A DNA stretch of 64,000 bases, taken from NCBI RefSeq assembly GCF_025452095.1, contig NZ_CP104877.1, positions 2,542,001-2,606,000 on the forward strand, in the 5' to 3' direction. Under the pieces are notes generated by a model. The model made no database searches. It saw nothing but the letters and a program-made list of their open reading frames with translations, and was not told the DNA's origin. Origin of the DNA: Paenarthrobacter sp. JL.01a. GTDB lineage: Bacteria; Actinomycetota; Actinomycetes; Actinomycetales; Micrococcaceae. Shown here in pieces: positions 17,130-25,825 of this stretch. Position numbers and translations under genes: made by a program. Position 1 is the stretch's first letter. Each line of letters begins with the position of its first letter.

Positions 17130-17460
17130 TTCTCTCGACGTTTATAACTAAATTTGCGTGCGGAACCCGGAGCCGAAAAATCAGGCTGGGTTCGCGCTGT
17201 GCCTCAACGCCGTGGACTCCTGTTCGAAGCCCGCGAGTCATCCCATGGACAATTCCACGGGGCATAACCCAAGTGTTGGCGTAAGCACCGAAGATCAAGA
17301 TTACGCTAGTTTGACCCTCAGCTGCAAATGAGGCCGGATCCGGAGGCTGCCACGTGACTTGCGTCACGAGTCGTAACGGACTCTCCCGGCACCGTGCCCA
17401 TACAGCCTACAGGTCCGGCAACGCTTCACGCGATCCGGCGCGCGGAGCAAACCGGCCTTG
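17130..17460. other. Intergenic region between thiD-tenA and rplU
   Basis: I see no gene in this 331-nt stretch. It must hold the rplU promoter on the minus strand; a possible -10 (TAATCT on minus) is near 17295. No convincing terminator for the thiamine gene and no known L21 leader structure could be recognised. Confidence 0.5.
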
Positions 17461-18999
17461 CTACCCGATTGCCGCATGGCCCAGGGCGTAAAGCCGGGGA
17501 GCATCGAAGAACGCGGTCTCGTAGCGGCAGGACTGCCGGAAGGCCTCGAGCATGTCCAGCCGCTCACGATCAGAGGCTGCGACGGCCGCTGCGTCGGTAA
17601 AGGTGATGGCCTCGCGGGTAGCGGCGGCAAAGGCCTCGTCGGCATACGCCCTCAGCCACTCCGCGTAAGGATGGGCGGCTGACGCGCCAGCCTCCACAAA
17701 AGCGGCGTGGAGCTTTTGCCCCACCTCCGCGTACAACCAGTAGCAAGGGAGGATCGCGGCCAGGACCACTGCGTAGCTGCCCGACGTCGAAGCGGCCAGC
17801 AGGTGGTCCACATAGGCTTTGGTCACCGGCCCGGTCACGTCCGACGCCTCACGGGTGCTCAGCCAGTTCCTGTGCAGTTCGGATTCAACTTCCAGGCACT
17901 GCTGGGAGCCCTTGGCCCAGAAAAGCTGTTCCTCTTCAGTCGGCGCCAAGGCACCTGCCCGGGCCAGCACGCGGGAATAGCCATTCAAATAGATGGCGTC
18001 CTGTGCCAGGTAGTAGCTGAACGCCGTCTCAGGCAACTGCCCGGACTGCAGTTCCTGGATGAAGTTCAGCTCATGGATTCTTTCAAGTTCAGGGACGGCC
18101 TCTTTCCACAACGTGGCAGCGAACCCGCCGGTGTGGAGCTTGCGCTGGTGGTGGAAGTGGTCCACGGGCCCGTTGCCTTCGCCCACCTCCAACCCAGCTG
18201 ACCCCCTCAGCGCTTGGAGCAGCCACGGTTTCACCTCTCGCAGCGAAGCTTCCCAGTCACCCGTACGTACCTGGACCGTAGCCAGCGCCGAAGACAACGA
18301 GCACCCAGTGCCATGGCTGTTCTTTGTGTCAATCCGGGGACCGGCTACCTCCACGATGTCCTGTTCCAACAAGCCACCGGTGTTGATCAACGCGTCCGGA
18401 CACTCCGATCCCGCCAAGTGCCCGCCCTTGACCAGCACGGTGTTGCCGCACTCTGCGGCCAGTCGCTTGCCTTGTTCCAGGGCCGACGCCCAATCGGGCG
18501 CCTCAGGCTCGCCCAACAGGATGGCAAGCTCCGGCAGGTTGGGCGTGATGAGGTCCGCCAACGGAAGAAGGGAACGAAGAGCGTCCCCTGCCGACTCCGT
18601 CAGGAGGCGGTCACCGCTGGTGGCTACCATCACCGGGTCAAGGACGACGACGGCGGGACGCACTTCCCCGAGCCACCTGCGGACTTCATCGATCACCTCT
18701 GCGTCCCCCAGCATCCCGATCTTGACGGCATCGATGGCGATGTCGCTGCTGATCGCGGTCAACTGTTGCCGCAGGAACTCCACCGGAGGTACGTGCACCG
18801 CACTGACACCCTGGGTGTTCTGTGCAGTCAGGGCAGTGATGGCAGCCATTCCGTAGCCGCCGTGCGCGGCGATGCTCTTCAGGTCTGCCTGGATTCCGGC
18901 TCCTCCGGAGGGATCGGAACCTGCGATGCTCAGTACCCGCGGGGTCTGCCTGCGGTCAGTCACCAACGGGTACACAGAGGAATACGACAACTCAGCCAT
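17461..18999 (-). CDS. thiD: Fused HMP/HMP-phosphate kinase ThiD and thiaminase II TenA
   Basis: This is a 512-aa fusion. Residues about 20-270 are ThiD, which phosphorylates hydroxymethylpyrimidine twice for thiamine synthesis ([39 protein letters not shown], and [14 protein letters not shown] as anion hole). Residues about 300-510 are TenA, which recycles damaged pyrimidine ([13 protein letters not shown], and the catalytic Cys in [12 protein letters not shown]). The fusion would channel salvaged pyrimidine to the kinase. ATG 18999 lies directly behind a TPP riboswitch, so expression falls when thiamine pyrophosphate is ample. Confidence 0.95.
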   Translation of the reverse strand: MAELSYSSVYPLVTDRRQTPRVLSIAGSDPSGGAGIQADLKSIAAHGGYGMAAITALTAQNTQGVSAVHVPPVEFLRQQLTAISSDIAIDAVKIGMLGDAEVIDEVRRWLGEVRPAVVVLDPVMVATSGDRLLTESAGDALRSLLPLADLITPNLPELAILLGEPEAPDWASALEQGKRLAAECGNTVLVKGGHLAGSECPDALINTGGLLEQDIVEVAGPRIDTKNSHGTGCSLSSALATVQVRTGDWEASLREVKPWLLQALRGSAGLEVGEGNGPVDHFHHQRKLHTGGFAATLWKEAVPELERIHELNFIQELQSGQLPETAFSYYLAQDAIYLNGYSRVLARAGALAPTEEEQLFWAKGSQQCLEVESELHRNWLSTREASDVTGPVTKAYVDHLLAASTSGSYAVVLAAILPCYWLYAEVGQKLHAAFVEAGASAAHPYAEWLRAYADEAFAAATREAITFTDAAAVAASDRERLDMLEAFRQSCRYETAFFDAPRLYALGHAAIG

Positions 19000-19003
19000 G
19001 AGG

Positions 19004-19090
19004 ACATCCCTTCGCCGGTGCTAACCGGACAGGTTCAACGGGTCTGGATCTCAGCCCGGCCCAACGCCTGGCACCCCGTGTCAGTCCCCC
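19004..19090 (-). ncRNA. TPP riboswitch (THI element)
   Basis: The minus strand has the conserved parts in order: CGGGGTGCC, GGGCTGAGA, ACCCGTTGAACCTG, CGGTTAGCACCGGCGAAGGGA. It ends only about 5 nt before the thiD-tenA ATG, and its last GGGATG is the likely Shine-Dalgarno. Control is therefore probably translational. Confidence 0.95.
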
Positions 19091-19111
19091 AGCCTAACGC
19101 ACCGGTAATGG

Positions 19112-19158
19112 CAAGGGCCCCGCAATGCCCGCTCTTGGCGGATATTACAGGGCCCTTG
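19112..19158 (-). terminator. Possible terminator after rne
   Basis: Arms CAAGGGCCC and GGGCCCTTG enclose a 29-nt loop just downstream of the rne stop. The loop is long and there is no T run, so this is a weak candidate. Confidence 0.35.
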
Positions 19159-19173
19159 GAACCGCTGGGTCGA

Positions 19174-22100
19174 TCAGAGCTCGGAAGCCGGCACGCCGAC
19201 ACCAAGGATGATGGGTCCCTCTGAAGCCGGCTTTCTGACCGGTTCTGCCGGCGCCTTGGACTCGTGGGCTGAACCCTGGGCAGCCGAAGCAGCTTCCTCG
19301 TGGTGCTCAACACTGGTCTCGTTGGCTGCACCTTGTGCCCTGCTGGCACTGCGGTTCCGGCGGCCCCGGCGGCCACGCGAAGCCGAAGGAGCTTCCTCTG
19401 ACGCGGGAACCCGGGCTGCGGCGGCCGGAGCCGCTGCACTTTCCTGGGTGCCCTCTTCCTCGGCCGCCGGAGCGGCCCCGAGGTGCGAGAACGCCTCAGC
19501 CAAACGGTCCAAGCTCATGGCGGGCTCGGAGCTCTGCGGCTCGTCGTGGTGTTCGACGAACGGCAACGCAACCTCTTCGCCGCCGAAACGCAGCACCGGG
19601 GTGGAGCGTGCTTCACGGACGGCAGCCTCGTGGGCCTCTGCGGCCTGGTCCGCCGGAGCGTCCACTGCCACAGCGCCAACGGGTCCCGCACCGGCGTCGT
19701 GCTGTCCGGCAGCCCGGGCCAGCTCTTCGGCCTTGTGGATTTCGTCATCGTGAAGGTGGGCAGCATGCGCGGCCGCCGCGATGGTTGCCAAGGCTGCCCT
19801 TGTCGCTTCAGCTTTCGCCTGGCGCGCAGGATCCTGCGGTTCCGGGTGTGCAACCGGTGCGGCCGGGGCGGCGGGTACCGTGTGGGCCTGGGCGGGTGCC
19901 TCGACAGCGCCCTGCGCTCCGCCCTTGCCGCGGCGGCGCTTGCGTTCGGTGCGGGCGGCAGGCTGCTGGGCCTCGGTGTTGGGACGGTGTTGCTCGGCGG
20001 CCACAACGTTGGCGCGGCGGTGCTCCACGGGCTCGTCGTGCGTCACGACACCCCGGCCTGCGCAGTGCTCGCATTGCTCTCCGAAAACTTCAAGGAGTCC
20101 GGTACCCATGCGCTTGCGTGTCATCTGTACCAAACCGAGCGAGGTCACTTCGGCAACCTGGTGCTTGGTACGGTCGCGGCCCAGGCATTCAACCAGGCGG
20201 CGCAGCACAAGGTCGCGGTTGGATTCCAGGACCATGTCGATGAAGTCGATGACAATGATGCCGCCGATGTCACGCAGGCGAAGTTGACGGACTACTTCCT
20301 CGGCAGCTTCAAGGTTGTTCTTGGTGACTGTCTCTTCCAGGTTGCCGCCGCTGCCGGTGAATTTACCGGTGTTGACGTCCACCACGGTCATGGCCTCGGT
20401 GCGGTCGATGACCAGCGAACCACCGGAGGGCAGGAAGACCTTGCGTTCGAGTGCCTTGTGGATCTGCTCGTCGATGCGCCAAGCGGAGAAGATGTCCTGG
20501 TCCTTGGTCCACTTTTCGAGCCGGCCCACCAGGTCGGGAGCAACGTAGGTGACGTAGGCCTCGATGGTGTCCCAGGCGTCGTCACCGGAGACGATCAGCT
20601 TGGAGAAGTCCTCGTTGAAGACGTCGCGGACCACCTTGATGGTAAGGTCCGGTTCGCCGTAGAGCAGCTCCGGCGCCAGCACCTTGGTGGAGGAAGCCTG
20701 CCCTTCGATACCTTCCCACTGCGCGCGGAGCCGGTTGATGTCGTGGGTCAGTTCTTCTTCCGAGGCACCTTCAGCGGCGGTGCGGACAATGACGCCGGCG
20801 TTTTCCGGCAGTCGGTCCTTGAGGATGCGCTTGAGGCGGTTGCGTTCGACGTCGGGCAGCTTGCGGGAGATGCCGGTCATGGACCCACCGGGCACGTACA
20901 CCAAGTAGCGGCCCGGGAGGGAAATCTGGCTTGTGAGGCGGGCACCCTTGTGGCCCACGGGATCCTTGGTGACCTGGACCAGGACGGAGTCGCCGGACTT
21001 CAGCGCGTTCTCGATCCGGCGCGGCTGGCCTTCGAGGTTGACCGCGTCCCAGTTCACTTCGCCGGCGTAGAGGACCGCGTTGCGGCCGCGACCGATGTCC
21101 ACGAAGGCAGCTTCCATGGACGGAAGAACGTTCTGGACCTTGCCCAGGTACACGTTGCCGATCAGGGAGTCCTGCTGCGTCTTGGACACAAAGTGCTCAG
21201 CCAGCACGCCGTCCTCAAGGACACCGATCTGGATTCTGTCGTCGCGCTGGCGGACGATCATCTGCCGGTCCACCGACTCGCGGCGCGCCAGGAACTCCGC
21301 TTCCGTGATCACCTGGCGGCGGCGTCCGGTCTCGCGGGACTCGCGGCGACGCTGCTTCTTCGCCTCAAGCCGCGTGGAGCCCTTGACGCTGGCTACCCGG
21401 TTGGAGGGGGCAGTTTCCGTGATGGGGCGCGGTGCGCGGACACGGGTGACCGTGTTGGGCGGGTCGTCGTCCGAGCCGCCGGTCAGTTCAAGGTCCTGAT
21501 CCCCGCGGCGGCGCCGACGACGACGACGCGACGTGACGCCCTCTTCGAGGGCTTCAGCTGCCGGAGCCTCTTCGTCCCCGGAGTCGCTGCTGTCTTCGCT
21601 GTCATTCTCGCGCTCGGTCCCGCGGCGGCCACGGCGGCCACGGCTCCGGCGGCGACGACGGTTGCCACCTTCGTCCAGTTCGCCTTCAGCGCCGGTTTCG
21701 GCGTCGTCTTCAGCCTCGTCGTCCTTCTCTTCCGCTGTCGCGGCACGCGGAACGGTGGTGAGGTCAGGGGCCTGGAAAATCATGGAGGTGATGGAAACGG
21801 GCTCCATGAACAGTGACGTCGCAGCAGGGGCGGCTTCTTCAGCGGGCGTGGCGTCCTCGACAGCTTCTTCCTCAGCGACAGGCGACTCCGGCTGGGAGCC
21901 GGCATCCGGCGTCGTGGTTTCCGCGGCAGGTTCTTCGACCACTTCCGCCGCAACCGGGGCCTCTTCCGCTTCTACCTTCGGCTTGGCAGCACGACGACGG
22001 CGGACCGGCTTTTCGGGGGCAGCTTCCACGATTGCATCGGGCTGGCTTTCGGCAGTGGCTTCCTGCTCGACGGCGGAGTCGTCACCGAGTCCGGGCAGCG

Positions 22101-22323
22101 GCTCGGCCGGTTCAACCTTTTTGCGGGCGCGGGTCCGGCGTACCGGCTTCTCAGTCGCTTCAGCTGCCTCTTCCGCAGCGGGAGCCTCAGCTACGGGCGT
22201 CCCTGCTTCTTCGACTGCCTTCGGCGCAGCCTTGCGCCGGGTCCTGGTGGTTTTCTTGGGCGCTTCCGCGGTTTCCGCGGGGGCTGCCTCATCATTAACG
22301 GCTACAACCTGGTCATTATCCAT
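19174..22323 (-). CDS. rne: Ribonuclease E/G family endoribonuclease
   Basis: This is a 1049-aa RNase E/G. A catalytic core of about 490 residues sits in the middle: S1 region GNVYLGKVQNVLPSMEAAFVDIG, 5' sensor, the DNase I-like Mg site VVDVNTGKFTG and IVIDFIDM, and the Zn-link CEHCAGRG. The core is flanked by about 270 N-terminal Ala/Glu-rich residues and about 280 C-terminal disordered residues. Actinobacterial enzymes typically have this layout, with the disordered arms as protein-binding and RNA-binding platforms. It starts mRNA decay and rRNA processing. ATG 22323 with AGGAG about 11 nt upstream is chosen over a longer in-frame ORF reaching 22440, which would add a Cys-rich stretch not typical of the family. 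Confidence 0.93.
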   Translation of the reverse strand: MDNDQVVAVNDEAAPAETAEAPKKTTRTRRKAAPKAVEEAGTPVAEAPAAEEAAEATEKPVRRTRARKKVEPAEPLPGLGDDSAVEQEATAESQPDAIVEAAPEKPVRRRRAAKPKVEAEEAPVAAEVVEEPAAETTTPDAGSQPESPVAEEEAVEDATPAEEAAPAATSLFMEPVSITSMIFQAPDLTTVPRAATAEEKDDEAEDDAETGAEGELDEGGNRRRRRSRGRRGRRGTERENDSEDSSDSGDEEAPAAEALEEGVTSRRRRRRRRGDQDLELTGGSDDDPPNTVTRVRAPRPITETAPSNRVASVKGSTRLEAKKQRRRESRETGRRRQVITEAEFLARRESVDRQMIVRQRDDRIQIGVLEDGVLAEHFVSKTQQDSLIGNVYLGKVQNVLPSMEAAFVDIGRGRNAVLYAGEVNWDAVNLEGQPRRIENALKSGDSVLVQVTKDPVGHKGARLTSQISLPGRYLVYVPGGSMTGISRKLPDVERNRLKRILKDRLPENAGVIVRTAAEGASEEELTHDINRLRAQWEGIEGQASSTKVLAPELLYGEPDLTIKVVRDVFNEDFSKLIVSGDDAWDTIEAYVTYVAPDLVGRLEKWTKDQDIFSAWRIDEQIHKALERKVFLPSGGSLVIDRTEAMTVVDVNTGKFTGSGGNLEETVTKNNLEAAEEVVRQLRLRDIGGIIVIDFIDMVLESNRDLVLRRLVECLGRDRTKHQVAEVTSLGLVQMTRKRMGTGLLEVFGEQCEHCAGRGVVTHDEPVEHRRANVVAAEQHRPNTEAQQPAARTERKRRRGKGGAQGAVEAPAQAHTVPAAPAAPVAHPEPQDPARQAKAEATRAALATIAAAAHAAHLHDDEIHKAEELARAAGQHDAGAGPVGAVAVDAPADQAAEAHEAAVREARSTPVLRFGGEEVALPFVEHHDEPQSSEPAMSLDRLAEAFSHLGAAPAAEEEGTQESAAAPAAAARVPASEEAPSASRGRRGRRNRSASRAQGAANETSVEHHEEAASAAQGSAHESKAPAEPVRKPASEGPIILGVGVPASEL

Positions 22324-22807
22324 ATATGGCAACACTCCTGCCCCAGCGACGCCGCCACATCCGGCGCCCAGTGGGGCACATATTGTCAAAACCCGCAGGC
22401 GTTGACAGAAGTCGATAGTATGCCTTCCGGTTCGCACCATCCTTGGGGTGCGGCAGTCCTGGAAGACCGGCGGCTCAGCTCTGAAACCCGTTGTTCTGCT
22501 GCCACAACCAGGTGCCGTCCATTGTCATGGCGGGCGTACCGAGGATCGACGTGATCCTTGCATGCCCAGCTCATGCTGGCGGTCTTGGGAACAAGTCACC
22601 GGACCGGAATCCGAATGTGGGTCGGCTTCCAGCCGTTTTCATTCTCTCACACCCGTACGACTTTGCCCGATAGGGCGCTGTGTCGCACCGGGCGGCCAAA
22701 GCTGGTCGAGGAAAAGCTGGGCGCTACGCCCAGCCTCCGGCGTTACAATCCTCCCAAGAGCACTTCCCGGGCCGCCGGGCACACTGTCGAAAAGGATCAG
22801 ATCCGCG
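22324..22807. other. Long divergent intergenic region (rne / VKOR)
   Basis: This 484-nt region has no convincing gene. It should hold a long rne leader and the VKOR promoter. Visible elements are TACAAT (22744-22749), a plausible -10 for VKOR with no clear -35, and the perfect hairpin GCTGGGCG-CTA-CGCCCAGC (22716-22734). Confidence 0.55.
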
Positions 22808-23479
22808 ATGCCGAGCACCGCCAGGGAGAACCTGGCCAAGAAAGCCTCCACCGCCGAGGAGCAACCGTCCACCCACCAGGAAACGTTGCCGAGGACCGTA
22901 CGCGACAAGCCTTTCGCCTGGCTCCTGCTGGTGACCGGGGTCATCGGATGGCTGGCGTCCGGCGCCTTGGTCCTGGAGAAACTCCAGGTGCTCCAGGACC
23001 CCAACCACATCACTGCGTGCGATGTGAACCCGTGGGTTTCCTGCGGAACCGTGATGAAGACGTGGCAGAGTTCGCTCTTCGGGTTCCCCAATATGTTTAT
23101 CGGCATTGTTGCCTTCGCGGTCATCATCACCACCGCCGTGGGCTTGCTCTCCGGGGCCCGCTTTTCACGCGGCTACTGGCTGGGGCTCCAGGCGGGCGTG
23201 ACACTGGGCTTCGCCTTCGTTGTCTGGCTGTGGTCGCAAGCCCTGTACGTCATCAACGTGCTCTGCCCGTTCTGCATGGTGGTATGGGCTGTCATGATTC
23301 CCATGTTCGTCTGGGTGACCATCCGCAACATCACCCACGGAGTCATTAAGGCACCGCCCGCACTGGCCAAGTTGCTCGGTGACTCCGGGTGGATCATCGT
23401 GGCGCTGCTGTACGTCGCAGTCATCGCCACCATCTTCTTTGCTTTCCTCCACGTCTTCGCGGGAACCTCGGGCTACTAA
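22808..23479 (+). CDS. Vitamin K epoxide reductase (VKOR) family membrane protein
   Basis: This 223-aa integral membrane protein has four or five TM helices. Bacterial VKOR reoxidises a DsbA-like partner and passes electrons to quinone. The two redox Cys pairs are present: Cys in TACDVNPWVSCG (loop pair) and CPFC in NVLCPFCMVVW (active site). No thioredoxin domain is fused and no dsbA lies adjacent, so the partner is elsewhere. ATG 22808 follows AAAAGGA; the frame stays open further upstream but that part is not VKOR-like. Confidence 0.9.
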   Translation: MPSTARENLAKKASTAEEQPSTHQETLPRTVRDKPFAWLLLVTGVIGWLASGALVLEKLQVLQDPNHITACDVNPWVSCGTVMKTWQSSLFGFPNMFIGIVAFAVIITTAVGLLSGARFSRGYWLGLQAGVTLGFAFVVWLWSQALYVINVLCPFCMVVWAVMIPMFVWVTIRNITHGVIKAPPALAKLLGDSGWIIVALLYVAVIATIFFAFLHVFAGTSGY

Positions 23480-23495
23480 AACCACGCCGCCAAAG

Positions 23496-23531
23496 GAAAG
23501 GTCCCGTGTTCAAACGAACACGGGACCTTTC
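23496..23531. terminator. Bidirectional terminator between VKOR and ndk
   Basis: GAAAGGTCCCGTGTTC / GAACACGGGACCTTTC is a perfect 16-bp stem with an AAAC loop, between two convergent genes. Confidence 0.88.
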
Positions 23532-23548
23532 GGCTATCTATGGCTGGA

Positions 23549-23965
23549 TCAGTTGAACCAGATCTTGATCTCGCGCTCTGCCGAATCAACGGAGTCGGAG
23601 CCGTGGACCAGGTTCTGCTGGACTGCCAGGCCCCAGTCGCGGCCGAAGTCACCGCGGATGGTTCCGGGGGCCGCCGTCGTCGGGTCTGTCGTCCCGGCGA
23701 GGGAGCGGAAGCCTTCAATGACGCGGTGGCCTTCGAAAACCGCAGCGATGACCGGGCCGCTCAGCATGAATTCAACCAGCGGCTCGTAGAAGGGCTTGCC
23801 CACGTGTTCCTCGTAGTGCTGCTCCAGCAGCTCGCGGGTGGCGTTGACCTTCTTCAATTCGGCCAGGGTGTAGCCCTTGGCTTCGATGCGGGCCAGGATG
23901 CTGCCGCCCAGGTTGCGGGCGACGCCGTCGGGCTTGACCAGGACAAGGGTCCGTTCAATGCTCAC
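23549..23965 (-). CDS. ndk: Nucleoside diphosphate kinase
   Basis: This 138-aa NDK transfers phosphate between nucleoside di- and triphosphates through a phosphohistidine. It has TLVLVKPDGV at the N-terminus, the active His in NLVHGSDS, and the C-terminal EIKIWF. GTG 23965 has GGAG 6 nt upstream. It is the last gene of ileS-folC-DUF4233-ndk, a conserved actinobacterial order. Confidence 0.97.
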   Translation of the reverse strand: MSIERTLVLVKPDGVARNLGGSILARIEAKGYTLAELKKVNATRELLEQHYEEHVGKPFYEPLVEFMLSGPVIAAVFEGHRVIEGFRSLAGTTDPTTAAPGTIRGDFGRDWGLAVQQNLVHGSDSVDSAEREIKIWFN

Positions 23966-24006
23966 AGTTGCTCCAATGTGATGTATTAGGTGGTTTCCCA
24001 GCCAGT

Positions 24007-24459
24007 TTACGGGGTTTGAGGGCCGGCTTCGTCACTGTGCGCCGCGTCCCATTCGGCCTGCTCGCGGTCGCGCTGGGCCACCTCGCGGTCAATCCTCATG
24101 CCGGCGCGGATCCCGTACCACCAGCAGATCGCGAACAGGACACCCACGATGAACATCATGGGCTCTGCCAGGCCGGTCAGAATGAGCACGATCTGCAGCA
24201 CCCACCCCAGGCCGACGCCCCACGGCTTGGACAACACAGCGCAGGCAAGAACCAGCACCACGCTCAACGCAATGCCCACACCCAGGATGATGCCGGGATC
24301 GACCTCGCCGCGCTTGAGCCCGAACACGGCCAGCGTGCCGAAGAACGCAACGAAGGCTTCGAGCAGCAGCACCGTGGATGCGAACATCACTTTGGTGGAG
24401 CGGCGCTTTTTCGGCATGCCGGGGCGCCATTCCCGCTGTGCCTTGGTCATTTTCGCCAT
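24007..24459 (-). CDS. DUF4233 membrane protein
   Basis: This 150-aa protein has four predicted TM helices (ASTVLLLEAFVAFFGTLAVF, IILGVGIALSVVLVLACAV, VGLGWVLQIVLILTGL, MMFIVGVLFAICWWYGI) and charged ends. It matches the DUF4233 family, which lies between folC and ndk in many actinobacteria. Its function is unknown. ATG 24459 is used; GTG 24468 overlapping the folC stop is an alternative. Either start implies coupling to folC. Confidence 0.85.
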   Translation of the reverse strand: MAKMTKAQREWRPGMPKKRRSTKVMFASTVLLLEAFVAFFGTLAVFGLKRGEVDPGIILGVGIALSVVLVLACAVLSKPWGVGLGWVLQIVLILTGLAEPMMFIVGVLFAICWWYGIRAGMRIDREVAQRDREQAEWDAAHSDEAGPQTP

Positions 24460-24460
24460 G

Positions 24461-25822
24461 CTAGGCACCCGCCTTTCCCAGCAGGATCCGGGCCTCCGCT
24501 ACCACCGTGATGGAACCGGTCACCAAAACTCCGCCTGCGAGGTCGTCGTTCGATTCGGAACGTTCAACGGCCCACTCAATGGCGTCATCGAGCTTCTCGG
24601 CGATGTGCACGTTTTCCTCACCGAAACCGAGGTCGACGGCGAGCTCCGCCAGTTCGGCGGCAGGAACGGCCCGTGGCGAGGTGGACTGGGTGAAACAGAA
24701 CTCCTCGGCGAGATCCCCCAGTGAATCCTTGAGTGTTTTCAGGATTTCCTCGGCGTCCTTTTCACGCAGGACGCCTACCACCACCACCAGTTTGCTGAAG
24801 CTGAAAGCCTCCTGGATGGCCTCAGCCGAAACCCTGATGCCGTCGGGGTTGTGGGCTGCGTCGACCACAATGGTCGGCGCGGTCCGGACAACTTCCAGGC
24901 GGCCGGGCGAGGTCACGGTGCCGAAGGCCTCGCGAAGCACCTCGGCGTCGAGTTCCTTCTCGCCGCCTCCGAAAAAGGCTTCCAAGGCAGCCACGGCAAC
25001 AGCTGCATTCTCGGCCTGGTGGGCACCATGGAGCGGGAGCAGCAGGTCTTCGTAGCGTCCAGCGAGTCCTTGGATGGTCACAACCTGGCCACCCACGGCA
25101 ACGCTGCGCGATTCGACACCGAATTCGACGCCTTCGAAGCGGAAGGGCACATCGACTTCGCGGGCCTTTTCCAGCAGGACCTGTGCGGCGTCAACCGGCT
25201 GGGCAGCGCTTACCAGGAAGCCTCCCGGCTTGATGATTCCGGCTTTCTCGTAGGCGATGTCTTCGGTGGTGTCACCCAGGAGGTCCGTGTGGTCCAGCGA
25301 AATCGGTGTGATGACCGATACCTGTCCATCGCCGACGTTGGTGGCGTCGGTGATGCCGCCAAGGCCGACTTCGATCACGGCCACGTCAACTGGCTGGTCG
25401 GCGAAAATAGCGAAGCCGAGGATGGTGACGCACTCGAAGTAGGTTAACCGGGGCTGGCCATCGGCGACGAGTTCGTTGTCCACAATCTCGAGATACGGCC
25501 GGATTTCGTCCCAGATCCGCACGAAGGTGTCATCAGAAACGGGTTCACCGTTGATGCTGATCCGTTCGGTCACCTTGGACAGGTGCGGGCTGGTGTAGCG
25601 GCCCGTGCTCAGACCGTGCGCGCGCAACCCGGCCTCGATCATGCGGGCAGTCGAGGTTTTTCCGTTCGTGCCCGTGATGTGGATGATCGGGAAAGCCTTG
25701 TTCGGCTCCCCCAGCACATCCATGGCCCGGAACAGCGGCGCAAGGCGCGGTTCCATCTTGTTTTCCGGGGCGCGGCCCAAAAGCTCGGCGTAGACGCTCT
25801 CAACGGAGAATTCGTCGGTCAT
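24461..25822 (-). CDS. folC: Dihydrofolate synthase / folylpolyglutamate synthase
   Basis: This 453-aa FolC adds the first glutamate to dihydropteroate and extends the polyglutamate tail. The Mur-ligase-type P-loop is HITGTNGKTSTARM, with later HTDLLGDT, DAAHNPDG and the family serine-rich S-FxxSKL-type region. ATG 25822 lies 3 nt after the ileS stop, so it is coupled. It has the full expected length. Confidence 0.95.
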   Translation of the reverse strand: MTDEFSVESVYAELLGRAPENKMEPRLAPLFRAMDVLGEPNKAFPIIHITGTNGKTSTARMIEAGLRAHGLSTGRYTSPHLSKVTERISINGEPVSDDTFVRIWDEIRPYLEIVDNELVADGQPRLTYFECVTILGFAIFADQPVDVAVIEVGLGGITDATNVGDGQVSVITPISLDHTDLLGDTTEDIAYEKAGIIKPGGFLVSAAQPVDAAQVLLEKAREVDVPFRFEGVEFGVESRSVAVGGQVVTIQGLAGRYEDLLLPLHGAHQAENAAVAVAALEAFFGGGEKELDAEVLREAFGTVTSPGRLEVVRTAPTIVVDAAHNPDGIRVSAEAIQEAFSFSKLVVVVGVLREKDAEEILKTLKDSLGDLAEEFCFTQSTSPRAVPAAELAELAVDLGFGEENVHIAEKLDDAIEWAVERSESNDDLAGGVLVTGSITVVAEARILLGKAGA

Positions 25823-25825
25823 GGC

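Noticed and set aside
19483..21816. 777-aa open frame opposite rne
   Set aside because: It is antisense to rne, has low-complexity composition and no motif.
22324..22440. Longer rne N-terminus from 22440
   Set aside because: The added residues are Cys-rich and lack typical RNase E character, and a ribosome site precedes 22323.
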